DNA of 7,718 nt, from assembly GCA_036308445.1 (NCBI GenBank), contig JAXJVS010000104.1, positions 1 through 7,718 of the forward strand. Reading direction: 5' to 3'. Positions 5,896 to 7,718 of this stretch are shown here, in pieces. The DNA comes from MGBC113645 sp036308445 (GTDB lineage Bacteria > Bacillota_I > Bacilli_A > Erysipelotrichales > Coprobacillaceae). Every line of letters starts with the position of its first letter. Within the stretch, counting starts at the first letter, position 1. The translations under genes were made by a program, and so were the position numbers. The notes below the pieces were generated by a model. It searched no databases. It was not told where the DNA came from and saw only the letters and a list, made by a program, of their open reading frames with translations.

Positions 5896-5947
5896 TAATC
5901 ACATCATATATAAATGAAATATTTATAATTGAAATTATTTTATTTTA

Positions 5948-5976
5948 TTGATATTTTTTGACATTTTTTATATAAT
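5948..5976 (+). promoter_or_regulatory. promoter of the DUF1846 gene
   Basis: TTGATA (5948-5953, 5 of 6 matches) and TATAAT (5971-5976, perfect) are 17 nt apart, about 30 nt upstream of the start codon at 6007. A second TTGACA at 5958-5963 lies inside the spacer, with a poorer partner TAGAGT at 5980. Either or both could be used. Confidence 0.7.
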
Positions 5977-6006
5977 TGATAGAGTAATTGTCAAGGGGTG
6001 GGAACA

Positions 6007-7467
6007 ATGAAAAAAGCTTTTAGTAATGAACTTTATGTTGAATTACAATCTAAACATATACAAGAAAGAATTAATCAATTTGATAATAAATTATATCTTG
6101 AATTTGGTGGTAAGTTATTTGATGATTATCATGCTTCAAGAGTTTTACCAGGTTTTAAACCTAATAGTAAATTAATGATGCTTTTAACTTTAAAAGACAA
6201 GGTTGAAATCATTTTTGCAGTTTGTGCTAAAGACTTAGAAAAACAAAAAACAAGAGGAGATTTAGGAATTACGTATGATGTAGAAGTTATGCGTTTAATT
6301 GAAGAATATAGACGTGTAGGCTTATATGTTGGTAGTGTAACTATTACTCAATATGAAAATCAGAATGCTGCTGATACCTTTAAAAAACAATTAGAATTAA
6401 GTGGTATTCCTGTATTCTTACAATATCCTATTCCTGGATATCCTAATAATATTGATTTAATTATTAGTGATGAAGGATTCGGTAAAAATGATTATATTAA
6501 AACATCCAGACCATTAGTTGTCGTTACTGCACCAGGTCCAGGTTCTGGAAAAATGGCTACATGTTTATCTCAATTATATTTAGAACATAAACACGGTATA
6601 AGAGCAGGATATGCTAAGTTTGAAACATTCCCTATTTGGAATATTCCTTTAAAACATCCTGTTAACTTAGCTTATGAAGCAGCTACAGTGGATTTAAATG
6701 ACGTTAACATGATTGATCCATTTCATCTAGAAAAATACAATAAAACAACTATAAACTATAATAGAGATATTGAAATATTCCCTGTATTAAATGCTATGTT
6801 TACACGTATCTTTGGTGAATCACCATATCATTCTCCTACTGATATGGGAGTAAATATGGCAGGATATGCAATTATCGATGATGAGGCTGCTAAAGATGCA
6901 AGCTGCAGAGAAATTGTTAGACGTTATTATCATACTCAAGTAGATTATTTAAAAGGAAAGATTGATGAAAAATCTCTTACTAAGATGGAAATGTTATTAT
7001 CTCAGGCAGGAGTTTCAGTAAAAAACAGAAAATGTGCTGTTTATGCTAATCAGTTAGCTGAAGAGTTGAAAGGTCCTGTTTGCGCTATTGAATTAAATGA
7101 TGGTACTTTAATCAGAGGGAAAACTTCTCATTTATTAAAATGTTCTAGTTCAGCTATGTTAAATGCTTTAAAATATTTGGCAGGCATTGATAAAGAAGAA
7201 AAATTACTTTCTCCTGATATGTTGGAATCTATTAGAGCATATAAAAACAATATCCTAAAAGATGAATATCCATTATTAGATACACATGAAGTTCTATTAA
7301 CATTATCTATTGCTTCTAGAACAGATGAAAATGCAAAAAAAGCATTAGAAGTCATTAATCAATTAGCAGACTGTGAAGTACATTCTACTGTCGTATTATC
7401 TAAAGAAGATAATAAAGTCTTTAGAAAATTAAAAATGAATTTAACATGTGATCCTAAGCAAGCTTAG
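6007..7467 (+). CDS. DUF1846 (UPF0371) family protein
   Basis: This is a full-length, 486-aa cytoplasmic protein of the highly conserved DUF1846 family, whose biochemical role is not established. The N-terminal block EFGGKLFDDYHASRVLPGF (about 32-50) and RGDLGITYD (about 84-92) are family signatures. A central VVVTAPGPGSGKMATCLSQL (about 172-190) contains a glycine-rich GPGSGK loop resembling a nucleotide phosphate-binding P-loop, so nucleotide binding is plausible. Next come GYAKFETFPIWNIPLKHPVN, DLNDVNMIDPFHLE, and SPTDMGVNMAGYAI near the middle. The C-terminal third (KTSHLLKCSSSAMLNALKYL onward) completes the family length. ATG 6007 is chosen over an in-frame GTG at 5998 because the GTG lies within the AAGGGGTGGG ribosome binding site. 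It is a single-gene transcript with its own promoter and a terminator that contains its stop codon. An antisense frame within it is a shadow. Confidence 0.93.
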   Translation: MKKAFSNELYVELQSKHIQERINQFDNKLYLEFGGKLFDDYHASRVLPGFKPNSKLMMLLTLKDKVEIIFAVCAKDLEKQKTRGDLGITYDVEVMRLIEEYRRVGLYVGSVTITQYENQNAADTFKKQLELSGIPVFLQYPIPGYPNNIDLIISDEGFGKNDYIKTSRPLVVVTAPGPGSGKMATCLSQLYLEHKHGIRAGYAKFETFPIWNIPLKHPVNLAYEAATVDLNDVNMIDPFHLEKYNKTTINYNRDIEIFPVLNAMFTRIFGESPYHSPTDMGVNMAGYAIIDDEAAKDASCREIVRRYYHTQVDYLKGKIDEKSLTKMEMLLSQAGVSVKNRKCAVYANQLAEELKGPVCAIELNDGTLIRGKTSHLLKCSSSAMLNALKYLAGIDKEEKLLSPDMLESIRAYKNNILKDEYPLLDTHEVLLTLSIASRTDENAKKALEVINQLADCEVHSTVVLSKEDNKVFRKLKMNLTCDPKQA

Positions 7468-7476
7468 GATCTTTTT
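7450..7476 (+). terminator. terminator of the DUF1846 gene, containing its stop codon
   Basis: GATCCTAAG (7450-7458) pairs with CTTAGGATC (7463-7471) around loop CAAG and is followed by TTTTT (7472-7476). The TAG stop (7465-7467) is inside the 3' arm, so the last codons form the hairpin. Confidence 0.9.
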
Positions 7477-7481
7477 ATATG

Positions 7482-7510
7482 AAAAAGAATAAGCTTTCGC
7501 TTATTCTTTT
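7482..7510 (-). terminator. terminator of the 6-phospho-beta-glucosidase gene
   Basis: A perfect 12-bp stem (7483-7494 with 7499-7510) carries, on the minus strand, a stable GAAA tetraloop closed by C-G and is followed by a T-run (down to 7482). It begins at the glucosidase stop codon (7509-7511) and is only a few bases from the convergent DUF1846 terminator. Confidence 0.88.
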
Positions 7511-7718
7511 AGTCACTTAAATCTTCACCATTAGTTTCAATAACTTTCTTATACCAATAGAATGATTTCTTTCTAGCTCTTTCTAAAGTTCCTTCTCCGG
7601 CATTATTCTTATCTACATATACTAGACCATAACGTTTATCCATTTCACCTGTAGAAGCAGATACAATATCAATCGCAGACCAGACATGGTATCCAATAAT
7701 ATCTACACCTTCAACATC
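7509..7718 (-). CDS. 6-phospho-beta-glucosidase, GH1 family (C-terminal part only)
   Basis: The last 69 residues of a glycoside hydrolase family 1 enzyme run off the right edge of the window. GYHVWSAIDIVSASTGEMDK followed by RYGLVYVDKNN is the C-terminal core of GH1 6-phospho-beta-glucosidases. The lysine and tyrosine of the K-R-Y-G part belong to the loop that binds the sugar 6-phosphate in this subgroup, which supports phospho-glucosidase over plain beta-glucosidase. KKSFYWYKKVIETNGEDL is the usual end of these proteins. The enzyme cleaves phosphorylated aryl- or beta-glucosides (cellobiose, arbutin or salicin type) imported by a PTS. The catalytic glutamates lie outside the window. The gene converges on the DUF1846 gene and ends in TAA within its own terminator. 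Confidence 0.92.
   Translation of the reverse strand, partial: DVEGVDIIGYHVWSAIDIVSASTGEMDKRYGLVYVDKNNAGEGTLERARKKSFYWYKKVIETNGEDLSD

Noticed and set aside
5998..6006. GTG at 5998 as start of the DUF1846 gene.
   Set aside because: The GTG lies inside the AAGGGGTGGG ribosome binding site; ATG 6007 has correct spacing and matches the family N-terminus.
7128..7355. Antisense open frame of 75 codons inside the DUF1846 gene.
   Set aside because: It is the shadow of a well-conserved coding region, with no ribosome binding site and no recognisable protein features.
1..7718. CRISPR array, tRNA/rRNA gene or riboswitch.
   Set aside because: No regularly spaced repeats, cloverleaf-like segments or recognisable riboswitch cores were seen in the intergenic stretches, all of which are short or explained by pseudogenes.

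Overview
The window looks like chromosome of a strongly AT-rich, low-GC Gram-positive bacterium. The evidence is A/T-rich codon use, near-consensus -35/-10 boxes with 17-nt spacers, AGGAGG-type ribosome binding sites, lipoprotein signal peptides, compact operons closed by intrinsic terminators, and gene types (DUF1846, GH1 6-phospho-beta-glucosidase, NfeD/SPFH pair) common in gut Firmicutes. I lean towards an Erysipelotrichia/Coprobacillus-like lineage; this is inference, not proof.

Layout. Positions 1-300 are AT-rich, have no convincing gene, and carry repeated TGGAATTT words that may be the end of an insertion sequence. Positions 304-1813 (minus strand) hold a decaying trio: a broken GNAT acetyltransferase, an intact PAS-domain protein and a broken ASCH-domain protein. 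Positions 1832-3409 (minus strand) hold a complete operon: two tandem, paralogous thioredoxin-like lipoproteins followed by a HAD-IB phosphatase, ending in a hairpin terminator. A divergent promoter region near 3370-3470 separates it from a plus-strand operon at 3484-5254: a 121-aa protein of unknown function, NfeD and an SPFH/stomatin-family protein (a membrane-organising pair). Positions 5253-5895 (minus strand) hold a suppressor-of-fused (SUFU-like) pseudogene that is easy to miss because three in-frame TGA codons interrupt it. Positions 5948-7476 are a monocistronic DUF1846 gene with its own promoter and terminator. The window ends in the C-terminus of a convergent 6-phospho-beta-glucosidase (7509-7718, minus strand).

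The most interesting point is the contrast between clean conserved genes and three accessory genes (GNAT, ASCH, SUFU). Each of those can be read through nearly its whole family length only if small frameshifts and TGA codons are ignored. Every premature stop I could place in a confident frame is TGA. The intact genes use only TGG for Trp, and one pair overlaps as ATGA, so ordinary use of TGA as stop is the default reading. No RNA gene, CRISPR array or clearly new defence system was seen.
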